From: Hormiphora californensis
Lineage: Eukaryota > Ctenophora > Tentaculata > Cydippida > Pleurobrachiidae
NCBI GenBank assembly: GCA_020137815.1
Contig: CM035359.1
Location: forward strand, 880,023-944,022
DNA length: 64,000 nucleotides
Direction of reading: 5' to 3'
This document shows positions 22,901 to 35,080 of the stretch, piece by piece. How positions within the stretch are numbered: position 1 is the first letter of the stretch; every line of letters begins with the position of its first letter. The position numbers were made by a program, and so were the translations under genes. The notes under the pieces are model-generated. The model was not told the DNA's origin and made no database searches. It saw only the letters and a list, made by a program, of their open reading frames with translations.

Positions 22901-25900
22901 ACTCACCCCTCAACTATGTTGGGGTGTCCACACTCACCCCCCCCCCCCCACGGTCTCACATCACACCCCCTCCCAGGTACTCACTTGCTCATGAAGCCCT
23001 TCTTTTTGAGGGAGTCTCACACTCCACCCCGCTCCCCCCCTTCCCCTCACTCTCACGTCACACCCCCTCCCAGTCACTCACTTGCTCATGAAGCCCTTCT
23101 TCTTTGAGGGAGTCTCACACTCCACCCCCTCTCCCTCACTGGTCTCACATCACCCCCTCCCAGGTACTCACTTGCTCATGAAGCCCTTCTTCTTTGAGGG
23201 AGTCTCACACTCCACCCCCTCCCCCTCACTGGTCCCACATCACCCCCCTCCCAGGTACTCACTTGCTCATGAAGCCCTTCTTCTTTGAGGGGGTCTCACC
23301 CTCCACCCTCTCCCCCTCACTGGTCCCACATCACCCCCTCCCAGGTACTCACATCACCCCCTCACAGGTACTCACTTGCTCATGAAGCCCTTCTTCTTTG
23401 AGGGAGTCTCACACTCCACCCCCTCCCCCTCACTGGTCTCACATCACCCCCTCCCAGGTACTCACTTGCTCATGAAGCCCTTCTTTTTTGAGGGAGTCTC
23501 ACACTCCACCCCCCTCCCCTCACTGGTCCCACATCACCCCCTCCCAGGTACTCACATCACCCCCTCCCAGGTACTCACTTGCTCATGAAGCCCTTCTTCT
23601 TTGAGGGAGTCTCACACTCCACCCCCCTCCCCTCACTGGTCTCACATCACCCCCTCACAGGTACTCACTTGCTCATGAAGCCCTTCTTCTTTGAGGGAGT
23701 CTCACACTCCACCCCCTCCCCCTCACTGGTCTCACATCACCCCCTCCCAGGTACTCACTTGCTCATGAAGCCCTTCTTCTTTGAGGGGGTCTCACACTCC
23801 ACCCTCTCCCCCTCACTGGTCCCACATCACCCCCTCCCAGGTACTCACATCACCCCCTCACAGGTACTCACTTGCTCATGAAGCCCTTCTTCTTTGATGG
23901 TGTCTCACACTCCACCCCCCTCCCCCTCCCCCTCCCGGCCCACATAACCACTGGGTTGTTCTACTCACTTGCTCATGAAGCCCTTCTTCTTTGATGGTGT
24001 CTCACACTCGGCTGGCGTGGTTGGCTCTTCCTCACCCTCCTTTCCTTCCTCAGGGGCAGCAGCTTCCTCAGCAGCAACCTCTTCTGTCTTCTCCTCTTCA
24101 GCAGGGGCGGCTTCCTGAAGAGAACGGGGTTTAGTGGGTGAATATTATCGTGATCAGGAACCGACCGATAGAAGTAAACAACCAATCAGAGCTGATTATT
24201 TAGGTCACGTGACTGGTTATCAGCCAATCAGGGACCAGTTTTTCCTGATTCGGTCGGTTCCTGATCGTGATGTTAAGAAACCAACAAGCAAAGCAAGATA
24301 ATGCAAACATGTGAGAAAAGGTTGGAAAACAAGACTCAGCGCATTCAAACACTGTGGGTCACGTGCGTACTTCAGGATATAATACGTGATTATTTTCTAA
24401 CCCTTCTTAGTGAGGGCCGAGCAAGGCAATGAACTAGGGGGGGGGGGGGCCGGCTGAAGTTTTTGAAGTTTTTGAAGTCAACTTCAAAAACTTCAAAGAG
24501 AAACTTAGGGTGGAAAACTTCAAAAACTTCAAAAACTTCAAAAACTCATATCTCCTAAACCGTTGGAGATAGGCCCTATGTTGCTTCATAACTCTTATAT
24601 AAACTCGAGGCCGCTGATGATTTTGGTGTCCATATTTTTTTCACTACTCCCTTAATAAAAAATTTGCATTTTGAGAAACTGGCAAAAAGAGTGTGGCCCC
24701 AAAAAAATTTTTGAAAATTTACTTCATAATTTTTAAACACTTTCTTAGCATTTTCTAGGCAACTTTTTGAGTTACAGAATGAAAATGAAATCTGTTTTTA
24801 CAAAAAATTTAAATTTTTTACACCAAATTGTGCCATGGATTTCATGGCTAGAAATCATTGTAAATATCCTAATTTGTGGTAGAAAAAGGGCAGACAAGGA
24901 AGGATAACTTTGCCACAATATGTATTAAGCATGAAACTAACCTAAACAAGTGTAATAATAGTCACTGATAGCATAAAAAAGTAGTTTAGAGTTTTTGAAG
25001 TTTTTGAAGTTTTTGAAGTCAACTTCAAAAACTCAAAAAGTAGGGTGGAAAACTTCAAACTTCAAAAACTTCAGCCGGCCCCCCCCCCCCCCCATGAACT
25101 ATAGTATGAAAAGGGAGGGTGCTTTTGGTAGTTGGTAGTGAGGGGAGCTTCAAATCAAGGATGATTAATTAATTAATTAATCTAGTGCAGTGTGTGATTA
25201 ATTACATGCAAAGTAAAATCTCAGAAAGATCAAAAACAGCAAAGATAAATTTTCGGAAAGGAACGGGAAGGGGAAGAGAGAGAGAGAGAGAGCCGCGGCA
25301 GGGGGGAGTATCTTACCGACTGCGGGGTCTCATCAGCAGGTGGTGCAGTGGTAAAAGTTTGATCGACAATCGCAGTGAGCTCTTCAGCCATGCCCGATGT
25401 TACTACAGTTGATCTACGAACTTCTTCTCTCTCTTCTGCTGGAACAGCTTCCTCAATCACAATTTCAGGTTCTGAGACCTTGATCTCCTCCTGTTTAGGA
25501 GATTCCTCATCCTGTTTAGGAGATTCCGTAACTTCCTCCTCAGCCACTGGTTCAGGATCCTTTTCAGCAATAACAACAGGTTCAATTAGCTCTGCTGGTT
25601 TTACAGATTCAATTGATGTCTCTTCGACTGGTTCCTCCTCGGTGGGTTCAATTGATTTTGGTTCCTCAACTTGTTCAGGTTCTTGTTCAATTGATTTTGG
25701 TTCCTCAACTTGTTCAGGTTCTTGTTCAATTGATTTTGATTCCTCAGCTTGTTCAGGTTCTTCAATTGATTCCGGCTCGACAGTTTCATCAGTCGTCTCA
25801 TTACTAAGTTCTGCTTCGTTACTGGGTTCTGGTTCAGTACTAACTTCTACTTCGTTACTGGGTTCTGGTTCAGTACTAATTTCTGGTACAACCTCTGCGA

Positions 25901-27989
25901 CATCCACTGGAGCTTCTGGTTCTGTGGCCTCTGGTTCTGTTTCTGGTTCTGGTTCTGTGACATCTGTTTCTGCTGCTTTTGGTTCTGATACCTCTGGCTC
26001 TGCTGCAGATTCATTAGTGATCTCGAGTGAATCAATGTTGCTGCACTGTAGAGGAAAGGAAGAAGAGTATGAAAAACGTATGAAAAACGTGTGAATTGTG
26101 AATGAATTGTGATTTATATTGATTTTGTTGAACTTTTACACATTTTAGCACAAGAACATGCGCACGATATAACACACGCACACACACTTGGCAAACTCAC
26201 GCACGGGACATGCTTTGGAACCAACTAGTAATCCACCAAGAGAGAGATGGTTGAATCCTAATTAGTTAATTAATCAATTACTAACCTCAGTGGCGGGTGC
26301 TTCCTCTGCAGCGGCGGGAGCCTCCTCGACCTCAGGGGAGACTGGCTCAGTGGGCTGTGTAGAGGGGGTTGTTTAGTTTAGAAATTATACAGCTGACGTT
26401 TGTATAGTATACCAAATCAAAGTGTGATTATTTAACGGTGTGTGATAACGGTGAGATATAGGTGTGATCAGTGATAGAGTTGTGATAGAGTTGTGTTAGA
26501 GATGTGATAGAGTTCTGATAGAGTTGTGTTAGAGATGTGATAAAGGTGTGATAGAGGTGTGATAGAGGTGTGTGATCAGTGATAGCGGGGTATGATAACG
26601 GTGAGATATAGGTGTGATCAGTGATAGAGTTGTGATAGAGTTGTGTTAGAGATGTGATAGAGTTCTGATAGAGTTGTGTTAGAGATGTGATAAAGGTGTG
26701 ATAGAGGTGTGATAAAGGTGTGATAGAGGTGTGATAGAGGGGTATGATCTGCAGTGATAGCGGGGTATGATCTGCAGTGATAGCGGGGTATGATCTGCAG
26801 TGATAGCGGGGTATGATCTGCAGTGATAGCGGGGTGTGATCTGCAGTTACCTCAACAGGTTCGCTCTCCTTGGGAGAGTCAGTATCCTTCTCCTCAGGTT
26901 CGCTCACTTTCTCCTCCTCACTGTCACCATTCACACCGTTAACATCATCAACAACAGGAGTGCTAATGGCAGCTGCAGCCTCTACGGGCTCTTCCTCGAC
27001 CTGGGGAGAGTGGGGTTTGGGACCAAGTAAACAACCAATCAGAGCTCGTTATTTAGGTCACGTGACTGCTTATCAGCCAATCAGGGACCAGCATTTCCTG
27101 ATTCGGTCGGTTCCTGGGTTTGGTGAACTTTGATCTCAATTTCCTCTCTCGGATACACATCAAATTTCTAATATTGCCAACTATCTCTCCCACATTCTCC
27201 CTCTCTCTCCCACATTCTCTCTCTCTCTTGACAGGTATTGAGGGAACCTTCCCAACGCTGGAGAGTAGCCAGAATATTATTACATATATTGGGAGGACAA
27301 TTTCGGAGGCAGAAAGTTAGAGGGAGAAATATTGAGAAATAGAGGCCAGGGGTAGAGGGGAAAGGGAGATACTAAATTGCTAGAGGGTGTGGTATCTAAT
27401 AAATTTAACATTTCGTAAAATACGTGCTGACAATATAAGTGAGCGATGGACCGTGAGAAATCGATGTACCACTTCATATAATATATATTGAGGGAGATGG
27501 ACAGATAGAAACTGATGGAGAGAAACTAATAAAAACTGAGGCAGATAGCTGATAGAGAGAGAAACTGAGGGAGATAGAGACCAGTCGACGAGTCTGATTT
27601 TATAGTCATTGTATGGGAAAAAGTTATGTAATACCGCCTGCACCATACTACGTACAACCACATCCGCGATGTGGTTATGTATTGATGACAACCCCTTGAT
27701 GACCCATAACACCCTCAACCAATTAATCAATTACCTCAACCAATTAACCAATTAACTCAACCAATTAATCAATTAACTCAACCAATTAACCAATTATTTA
27801 ATTACCTTGTCATCAGTGGGCTCAACGATGGGGTACTTCACATCGGTTGTAATTTATGAGGTTGTGGGGCCTGCGGGTGTGTGATCCCTTTATATTGTAT
27901 TAATAGAATCAATATTGGTACTTTTTGAGCAGGGGTTTTGTGACGTCACAGGGCAGCTCAACGACTGGGGTACTTTCAACATCGGCCAT
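19960..27989 (-). CDS. Glu/Pro/Ala-rich acidic protein with a MARCKS-like basic patch
   Basis: Exons on the minus strand, all with matching phase: 26851-27000 (50 codons), 26286-26354 (23), 25317-26045 (243), 23969-24114 and 19960-20104, joined by GT-AG introns. A first exon is split by a duplication: the ATG copy (MADVESTPVVE, from 27989) and the donor copy (VEPTDDK, ending 27806). The product is over 400 residues, dominated by Glu, Pro, Ala, Ser and Val, with a repeated EQEPEQVEEPKSI unit in the large exon. Two consecutive exons encode SKKKGFMSK and FNIKFPKKKEVAP, giving one 20-odd-residue block of lysines and phenylalanines in a sea of acid. MARCKS and related membrane/calmodulin-binding proteins have the same design, so a cortical, membrane-associated role is a reasonable inference, but homology is not shown. 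The 3' end was not found below 19960. The 20105-23968 intron holds the 90-bp splice-donor array. Confidence 0.7.
20563..23990 (-). repeat. About 26 tandem copies of an exon end plus its 5' splice site (90-bp unit)
   Basis: The unit on the plus strand is TACTCACTTGCTCATGAAGC followed by CCTTCTTCTTTGAGGGAGTC, a TCACACTCCACCCC block, and a CCCCTCACTGGTCTCACATC block ending CCCCTCCCAGG. On the minus strand each unit reads ECETPSKKKGFMSK followed at once by GTGAGT, a duplicate of the last 14 codons and donor of exon 23969-24114. I count 26 occurrences of the TTGCTCATGAAG core from 20575 to 23972, the last being the real exon. Variation is limited (ETPS versus ETPL, small indels). The minus strand between units is purine-rich, so no good 3' splice site is present. 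The plus-strand open frames (MKPFFFEGVSHST...) are artefacts. Confidence 0.92.
20697..21667. mobile_element. Foldback element, CGGTGGCAGATTCCGGCC termini, inserted in the array
   Basis: 971-bp palindrome with arms of about 480 bp and TA on both sides. GTGGCAGATTCCGGCCAA recurs as internal as well as terminal inverted copies (near 20820-20900 and 21465-21560). It splits one minisatellite unit: TTTGAGGGG on the left, GAGGGGGTCTC on the right. It is therefore younger than at least part of the array. Confidence 0.88.
24155..24263 (-). mobile_element. hAT-like 109-bp MITE, copy 3 (intact)
   Basis: CAGGAACCGACC at one end, GGTCGGTTCCTG at the other; perfect 8-bp duplication ATCGTGAT at 24147-24154 and 24264-24271. 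Reverse orientation, inside the intron between exons 24114 and 25317 of the acidic-protein gene. Confidence 0.95.
24437..25093. mobile_element. 657-bp MITE with G-run termini and 8-bp duplication
   Basis: Bounded by GGGGGGGGGGGGCCGGCTGA and its complement, then TGAAGTTTTTGAAG repeats in inverted order at each end. Flanked by a perfect 8-bp duplication ATGAACTA (24429-24436 and 25094-25101). The interior is A/T-rich with no ORF. Eight base pairs suggests hAT or P superfamily, unlike the TA-flanked families here. Confidence 0.85.
26448..26845. repeat. Intronic minisatellite (GTGATAGAG-type)
   Basis: Short GTGATAGAG/GTGTTAGAG words build a block of about 125 bp that is present twice (about 26450-26580 and 26595-26725), followed by four copies of GATCTGCAGTGATAGCGGGGTAT. 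It ends 6 bp from the 5' splice site of exon 26851-27000. The open frame through it is low complexity. Confidence 0.88.
27021..27116 (-). mobile_element. hAT-like MITE, copy 4 (one end deleted)
   Basis: Keeps AAGTAAACAACCAATCAGAG, the GGTCACGTGAC core and the right end GGTCGGTTCCTG, but the left terminus is reduced to GACCAAG. GGTTTGG lies on both sides, consistent with an 8-bp duplication with one change. It starts 20 bp upstream of the acceptor of exon 26851-27000. Confidence 0.85.
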
Positions 27990-28045
27990 TGTATTTAGAG
28001 GTTGCTTGGTGGTGCGGGTGTGTGATCCCTATTAATTGAAATATT
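27806..28045 (-). repeat. Duplicated first exon and 5'UTR of the acidic-protein gene
   Basis: About 75 bp occurs twice, at about 27824-27898 and 27966-28043 (shared GCGGGTGTGTGATCCCT and CTCAACGA..GGGGTACTT). The upstream (higher-coordinate) copy has the ATG and a Kozak-like ACAATGG but no convincing donor. The downstream copy has the donor AAG/GTAATT, but ATG has become ACA. A TGACGTCA word sits between them at about 27940. Confidence 0.7.
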
Positions 28046-28049
28046 AATT

Positions 28050-28270
28050 AGAATTCAATAATTGGAAGGGTGTAATGAATAATTAGAAAACTTGTAATTC
28101 AGGGGCGCAGGTAATCGTGTAATTAGTGATTGGTCGGTAATGGTTTTGGATCGCGAAAAAACACCAAAGTTAAAAAGCTAGGCACTAATGCTAAATGCAC
28201 TAGCCTTGAAAATGATTGGATTAGACGAAAATTGAAGGAACGATTTTAGAAAAAGAAGCAATTTGATCAG

Positions 28271-28344
<74 letters not shown>

Positions 28345-29190
28345 CAAGAAGGAAATAGTAAAAAAGAAGATTGTAATCGCACATTAAATACTGTGATGTT
28401 ATTTTGGGTAAACTATTAACAGAAGCAAAAGTGACACGAGTTCAGTGCGTGATGAGAGAGAGAGAGTCAAAAAAGAGAAAAATGAAAATAGAGAAAAGTG
28501 CAAATTAAAGACAAAATCAGAGGTGAAGTTACTATGTATGAAACAGACTAAAACCTTTTTGTCTGAGAGCCAAAAAGATTGCACAGTTGTGCCAAAGTCC
28601 CCCACCCCCGCCAAAGTTGATTATTGGGCCAGGAATTTTGAGGCTCTGCCAAAAAGCTACAAAGTACCTCTTTCGATATTTTCGAAAATTGAATTTTGAA
28701 AGATTTGAATCGAAGAGTCGAATCTAGAACAACAATAAAGCTGCTGATTGTTGTGCTAACAGGGCTCTATTCATGGTTAAGAGTTCGCCAATGAGAGATA
28801 GATACTAGATAGAGAGAAAGAGATAGATACTAGATAGAGAGAAAGAGATAGATATATTCTGAGTCAAGAGGGAGAGCAAACTTGTGATAAACATAGACTC
28901 ATCGAATAGCTAATCGGCTGTGCAGAGCGGTGTGTAAGTTGCACAGACATACGGAGAGAGATCAGAGAGGGACAAGGGAAGGAAGATATAGAGAGAAAGA
29001 GAGAGGGAGAGACAAATCAGAAAGATGCGGAGAGAGAGAGAGGGACGAAGATAGCTACATAACAGGTTAACTTCACAGAAGTACGCCTAAGAAGTAAAAT
29101 CTGCAATTACCAACCACTCCTTGATACTATCAGAGCATGGGACAAAAAGATCTCGGTCAAGAAAAAGGAGAGAGAGAGAGAGCGAGTGAG

Positions 29191-29260
<70 letters not shown>

Positions 29261-29879
29261 GGAGAGAGAGAAAGAGAGAGTGGGGGGAAATGTGTGGTTG
29301 TGCACTGATTTACAGCTGCGTATTACGGAGGAAGAATGGACACATAGTAGAATCTGAGATCATTTACAAGGCAAGAGTAACTCTTTATATCTCTTTCTAT
29401 CCTTTTTTCTGCTTTCTAGTTGGGCCATGGAGATAGAGCTCTAATTGCGACACAAAAAGAAGAGAAAAAGAAGATAGATGTTGAATGTGATTGTTGAATA
29501 GTATTTTCATTCCTCAAACCTAACACAGATCTCTAGTAGCCCAATTATTTCATCTCTCTGCATTCCTTTGTACGACAATGCTCGCGCTCCCCCCCCCCTC
29601 TCTAGCTCTCTCTCTCTCATCGTTTTCTCTCTCTCTCTCTTTCTCACGTTTAGGTGAAAACGAGGATAACTAGCGGGGAATGACCAAGAAAGTTCGAGAA
29701 AGAATTGCGGTGGGATTGCGGTACTGTTGCTCCAGCCTCCGTGAAGAAGAAAGTGACAATGAAAGAGAGAGAATGGGGAGAATGGGGAGATAGCGTGATC
29801 ACGAAATGAGGAGTAAATCGTAACAATTTACGGCGCTCAGATAATATCGGCAATAACTAAATGGAGATCTGACAGAGGG

Positions 29880-29937
<58 letters not shown>

Positions 29938-31133
29938 CAAGAGAGAGAGTGAGTGGAGTAATTGGCCTGAGACTAAGAAGATATTGGAGAGAAACGAGAG
30001 ATTATTTGGGGATTAAATAGATAGAGAGAGAGAGATGAGACGAAGAGAGGGAGAGAGAGATAGATAGATAGATAGAAAAAGAAGGGTAGTTACCCGAGAT
30101 GGCCTCAGAGAGACATCAAGGAAACCAAATGACAGCTCTCTCTCTCTCTCTCTTGTTCTCTAATTAGAACTAAGACACCCACACACACACAAGATGGGGT
30201 CTAATTACACTGCTAATTGGTTGAATTGGGAGTGGTGCACCATCATATAATGCCCCTAATGGCTACTCTAGAGAAAACACAGATACGACCGACTCATACA
30301 GCAGAGGTTCCGAGAAAGGGGGATGGAATTCCGGCCCTCGCATGAGACAAATCCCTTTTCAAGTCGTGGATAATTAGGAATATATTAATGAACAAGGTAT
30401 TTGGGAGAGCCCGCAGGACGCTCAAACACAGTACCATCTGTTTGGGTTCTCAGTAGGTAATTCATCACAGACCCCCCCCCCCTCTTCGCAGATCATTAGT
30501 TGCTGAACAGAAACTTTTTAGACAAGAGCACGAGTTATTTGTTCTTCAAAATAAATTCCCCTTCCCTATCTCAAGCAATTTTGCCAGCCAAAGTCTCGTG
30601 ACAATGTGTATATATCTCTTGTTAAGAGCAACACTGTCTATACAACGCTTGGACTCAGTTGGCGTTAAACTGAAAAGATAGGTGTAACAAGAATGGAATT
30701 CTTAAAATGTGTCTAGACAAATGACCTACTTTTCTCGTGACAACAAATGACATAACAAAGGGCGCTGAGAACCCCATTTGTGTGAACTAACAAGCAACTA
30801 TACACATTTTAGAACCCCAGATGCAAGGATGGTTCTATGGTAGAATTTTCTCACAAGCAACTACCCAGACAGTAAACCTCACGAGAAAACAAGGGTAAAC
30901 CACACACTCACTTTACACACACATCACCACTCTCAAGATACATACAACAGCCAATCAGAGGAGAGAGATTCAGGTCATGTGACTTCGTTAGCCAATGAGG
31001 TGTGAGAATTGAGAAATGGTCACGTGATAATAAGTCCCTTATTAGAATTCCCGCGTAGTAGTGGCTCTGAAACAAAGCAAGAAAGAGCTTGTGTTGAGTG
31101 AAAGAGAGAAAGAGAGAGAGGGAGAGAGAGAGG

Positions 31134-31203
<70 letters not shown>

Positions 31204-31386
31204 TGTAAATTAAGTGGCACCAGAGCGATGACGGTTGTATTAGTAAATTAGGTGCTGGGCATCGAGTGTGGGGCGGGGGCACCAAAAAAAGATGGAGAGA
31301 GAAAGCAGACTGCAGGGAGAAAGCGGAGAGAGAGACAGGAGAGAGAAAAGCGGAGGAGAAGAGAGAAGAGAGAGAGGATAGAAGCA

Positions 31387-31429
<43 letters not shown>

Positions 31430-32487
31430 GAGAGAGAAAGCGGTTGGGGGCGAATTGATCTTGATGGAGGTTCTCTCTTTGGCAATTATGCTTTATAAGG
31501 AAGCTTTCTCTCTCTTTCTCACTTTCTCTCACCCACTGTCTCGCAGCGGAAGGCCGAAGGGAGGGTAATATGATGAACTAATTCAAGTACCCATCAATGA
31601 AGAAAGATGCTCGTGGACTAGCAAAAAAATAATCTTTACCGGAAACTTAGGCAGGACTCCAGGGAAAGATGGAGAGAAAAGAAGATGAAAATAAAAAAGA
31701 TAGAGAAGATAGAGCTAAAGAGAGATAGAGGACAGACAGAGGAAAAAAGACCAATAAATTCAGCACGTGAATAATTCATAATGATAATTGCGCTCCTCAT
31801 GTGTCCGAATAAACGTGTACACTTCCTGTTCTTCCTCTAGCTTTATTATATATTCTCCTCTCTCTATCTCCCTCTCTCTCTCCCTCTCTCCCTCCCTCCC
31901 TCTATTTCGGTTTCTATACATCATTTATTGCAGGGCGGGTATTGCAAAATGAAGATCTCTTACTATAATAATAGGATAGGCCAAATGAACACATTTTTCA
32001 TTCATTCAGGGCTGCAAATGGTCACTACAACAGAATGAAAGATAAGAGATAGTGAAAGCAGGTGGACTGTTTGAAAGATATATGAATTTTGGGCTGGTGC
32101 TACTTCGTGTGAGACTTGAGAGACTAACCAGCAGAGAAATGCTTGGCTTAACATCTCTTTTAAGTAAAGATCTCTTTACGGAAGGTTGTTATCGTGGTTA
32201 TGTTTTGTAATAGTTCTAACCCCCGGCCTCCTTAACAATACATATAATATGTCGAGGGGCGCGGTGAAAGATTTTCGAGAAAGATAGACCGTAGACAACA
32301 AACATCTCTCTGTCTTTTACAACTACTTCTATCTGGGTAGATCTTAGCTACATATTTATCACAAGATCTCCACACTGCAGCTCTCTTTACAACATCTCTA
32401 TACATGTAGCTAACCTAGCTGACTCGGCAGGATAGACATGTTCAACAGGACAAGGACATCTTTTAGAGAGGGAGGGAGAGAGAGGGA

Positions 32488-32558
<71 letters not shown>

Positions 32559-32589
32559 TGAGAGAGAGAGAGGGGGGAGAGAAGAGAGA

Positions 32590-32630
<41 letters not shown>

Positions 32631-34248
32631 GGAGAGATAGAGAGAGAGAGAACTTTGAAGAGGACGTTGAAGGATAATCGCCGATAAACTCAGTCCAGAT
32701 GGATAATGTTTTATGAGCGCAAGCAAGTTAGTGTGTGTATGTATTAGCCTAGAAATATAATGAGAGTGAAGGAAAGAGAAGAGAGGTAGGGAGAAAGTGA
32801 AAGAGAGGTAATAAGAGTTAGAGATGCACTTTAATAATCGAAAAGCTAGAGACTGACTGTCCAAGCAACAGCAGATCGTCGTGAAATGAGAACCAAGTCA
32901 TGACCACTAAAAAAGAACCAACTTCACGTCGTGTGAAAGGTATTAGCCAGCTGATAATAAAAGGAGAAATGGAGTGAAGAATGGATAACTGGGAAGATAT
33001 ACAATGTGAGTTAACGAGAGAGATAGAGAGATAGAGAGATAGAGAGAGAGAGAGAGATAGAGGGAGAGAGAGAAAGAGAAAGAGGGATAGAAAGAGAGAG
33101 ATAGAGAGAGAGAAGATACCGGAGGCATTAATACCCCACACGAAGAATATTGTTATATCCCACCCCAACACACACACTCACACACACCGTTCATCAAGTA
33201 CTACTGCTGCACACTCACGCAAGATGCAAAAGATACCCCGAGAACCGATGTAAGAACTTTAACTACCGTGCTAACTGAAGCCGCGGGAAATTCTTAGACC
33301 AAAAGACCAAAAGTCAAAGACCAAATAGCCTAACCGAAGAAAGGTCAAACATAATTGTGAATTGAATCGTTTATTCGACATATTACTATAGAATATGTGT
33401 AAGGGATAATTCAGAACGCCACAAACAGAGCAGCTCTCTGACTTGTGTGCGGAGGCTTGCACATACTGTAAGGACTGTCTGCCGTGCTCTATCTTTCTAT
33501 CTTCTATCTATGTCTCTCGACTCTCTCTCTATCTTCTCTCTCTATCTTCTTTCTATGTCTATCTCTATCTTCTCTCTCTATCTCTCCCTCTCATATATCT
33601 GCAAATCGATCCTCTTTCTCCGTTTCGAGACAAGTGAAGATAATAGGAATGCCGAATGGTTCTCACTCCTTGCATATTATATCCGTCTCGTCAGATTATT
33701 TCTCTCTACTTTTCTACCCCCTAGTGTGTCCCCGGCATCGGTATCGCATTGAAAGCAGATGCATGGAGAGAAAGGGAAATGGAGGAAGAAATATGACGGA
33801 CAGGTGGACAGGGAGCTGCCCCCAATTATACATGCAGATGTGTACACTCGGGGGGGGGGGGGGGAGGGAGAGATGGGTGAGAACTGAGGGAGAGAGATAG
33901 AGAGAGAGAGGGAGAGAGAGAGAGAGAGATAGATAGAGAAAAAGAGGATAGAAAAAGACAAAAGAAGGTCTTTTGTTTGACCTACCCCCCTCTCTTTGTT
34001 CCCCATTTTCTACATGGCATGGGGACGAAAGTCGGCGGGAAATCCTAATACCGCTCTGCCCCCCCCCCCCCCCCCCAGCTGGGGGTCCAAGCATCACTAT
34101 ACTGGGACTAACGAACATAAATCTGACAGCACCCTGTTTTTCCCAACATACCAGCACTGTTGAGTATTCAGAGAAAAGACAGATAGTTGCGACAGAAGAA
34201 GGGGAGAGAGAGAAGAACAAATCTTTCATTCCTTCTCTCTCTCTCTCG

Positions 34249-34298
<50 letters not shown>

Positions 34299-35021
34299 AT
34301 GACGTTAACAAGATACCAAAATGGAAAATTGATTAACAAGGGCAATTAAAAAAGATGATATTTTAAACAGCCACGATCGGAAGTAGGAGTGAAGGACGAA
34401 AATACATCGGGTTAGTGTTATCAGATACACAAGAGAGAGGGAGTAATATATAGAAGAGTAAATTTACAAGTAGAAAACTTTTTGAAATAGCTAAGAAAGG
34501 AGCCAGCATGGTACTAACAGCTGGTGATTGAGGTAAGAATGCTGGATATAGGATAAAATGAAAGCTGTCTATAATGACAGATGGTATACGAATAGTCTCC
34601 CTCGAAATGTTAGTCACGTCACACACTACTGAAGTGCTACTTCAGATCTGCTTTTTATACGAGGGATACTGGACTCCCCCTTATCACAAGGGTGGGAGGA
34701 AGGGAAGAGATAAGATTGACGCAACTGCCTGGCTGGGAGAGGAAGAGAGAGGGGAGGATAGATGGAGAGAGAGGGAAAGAGAGGAGGGAAAGAAAAGTGA
34801 GCCGTATTACAGATAATGACGTCATATGAGAAGGGCCACTTCTTGATACGGGGCTAAGATGAAACGGCATTATGTTTCCAAAGGGGACCATGCGCCGGTA
34901 CCCTTACCAAATCAGGCACAATAGTGATACGGATAATTGAATCAACTAATGAGCTGGGTTAAATTATGGAATTCTAGAAAGCACGAGTGAGACTGAGAAT
35001 GAGAGAGGGGAGAGATAAAGG

Positions 35022-35080
<59 letters not shown>

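Noticed and set aside
21743-23881. Plus-strand ORFs with repeated MKPFFFEGVSHSTPSPS
   Set aside because: They are the antisense of the splice-donor minisatellite; the meaningful strand is minus.
20563-23990. CRISPR-like array
   Set aside because: The units are contiguous 90-bp tandem repeats with no unique spacers, in a eukaryotic intron.
27925-27950. TGACGTCA as a functional CRE promoter element
   Set aside because: A single 8-bp palindrome inside a possible coding exon is weak evidence.
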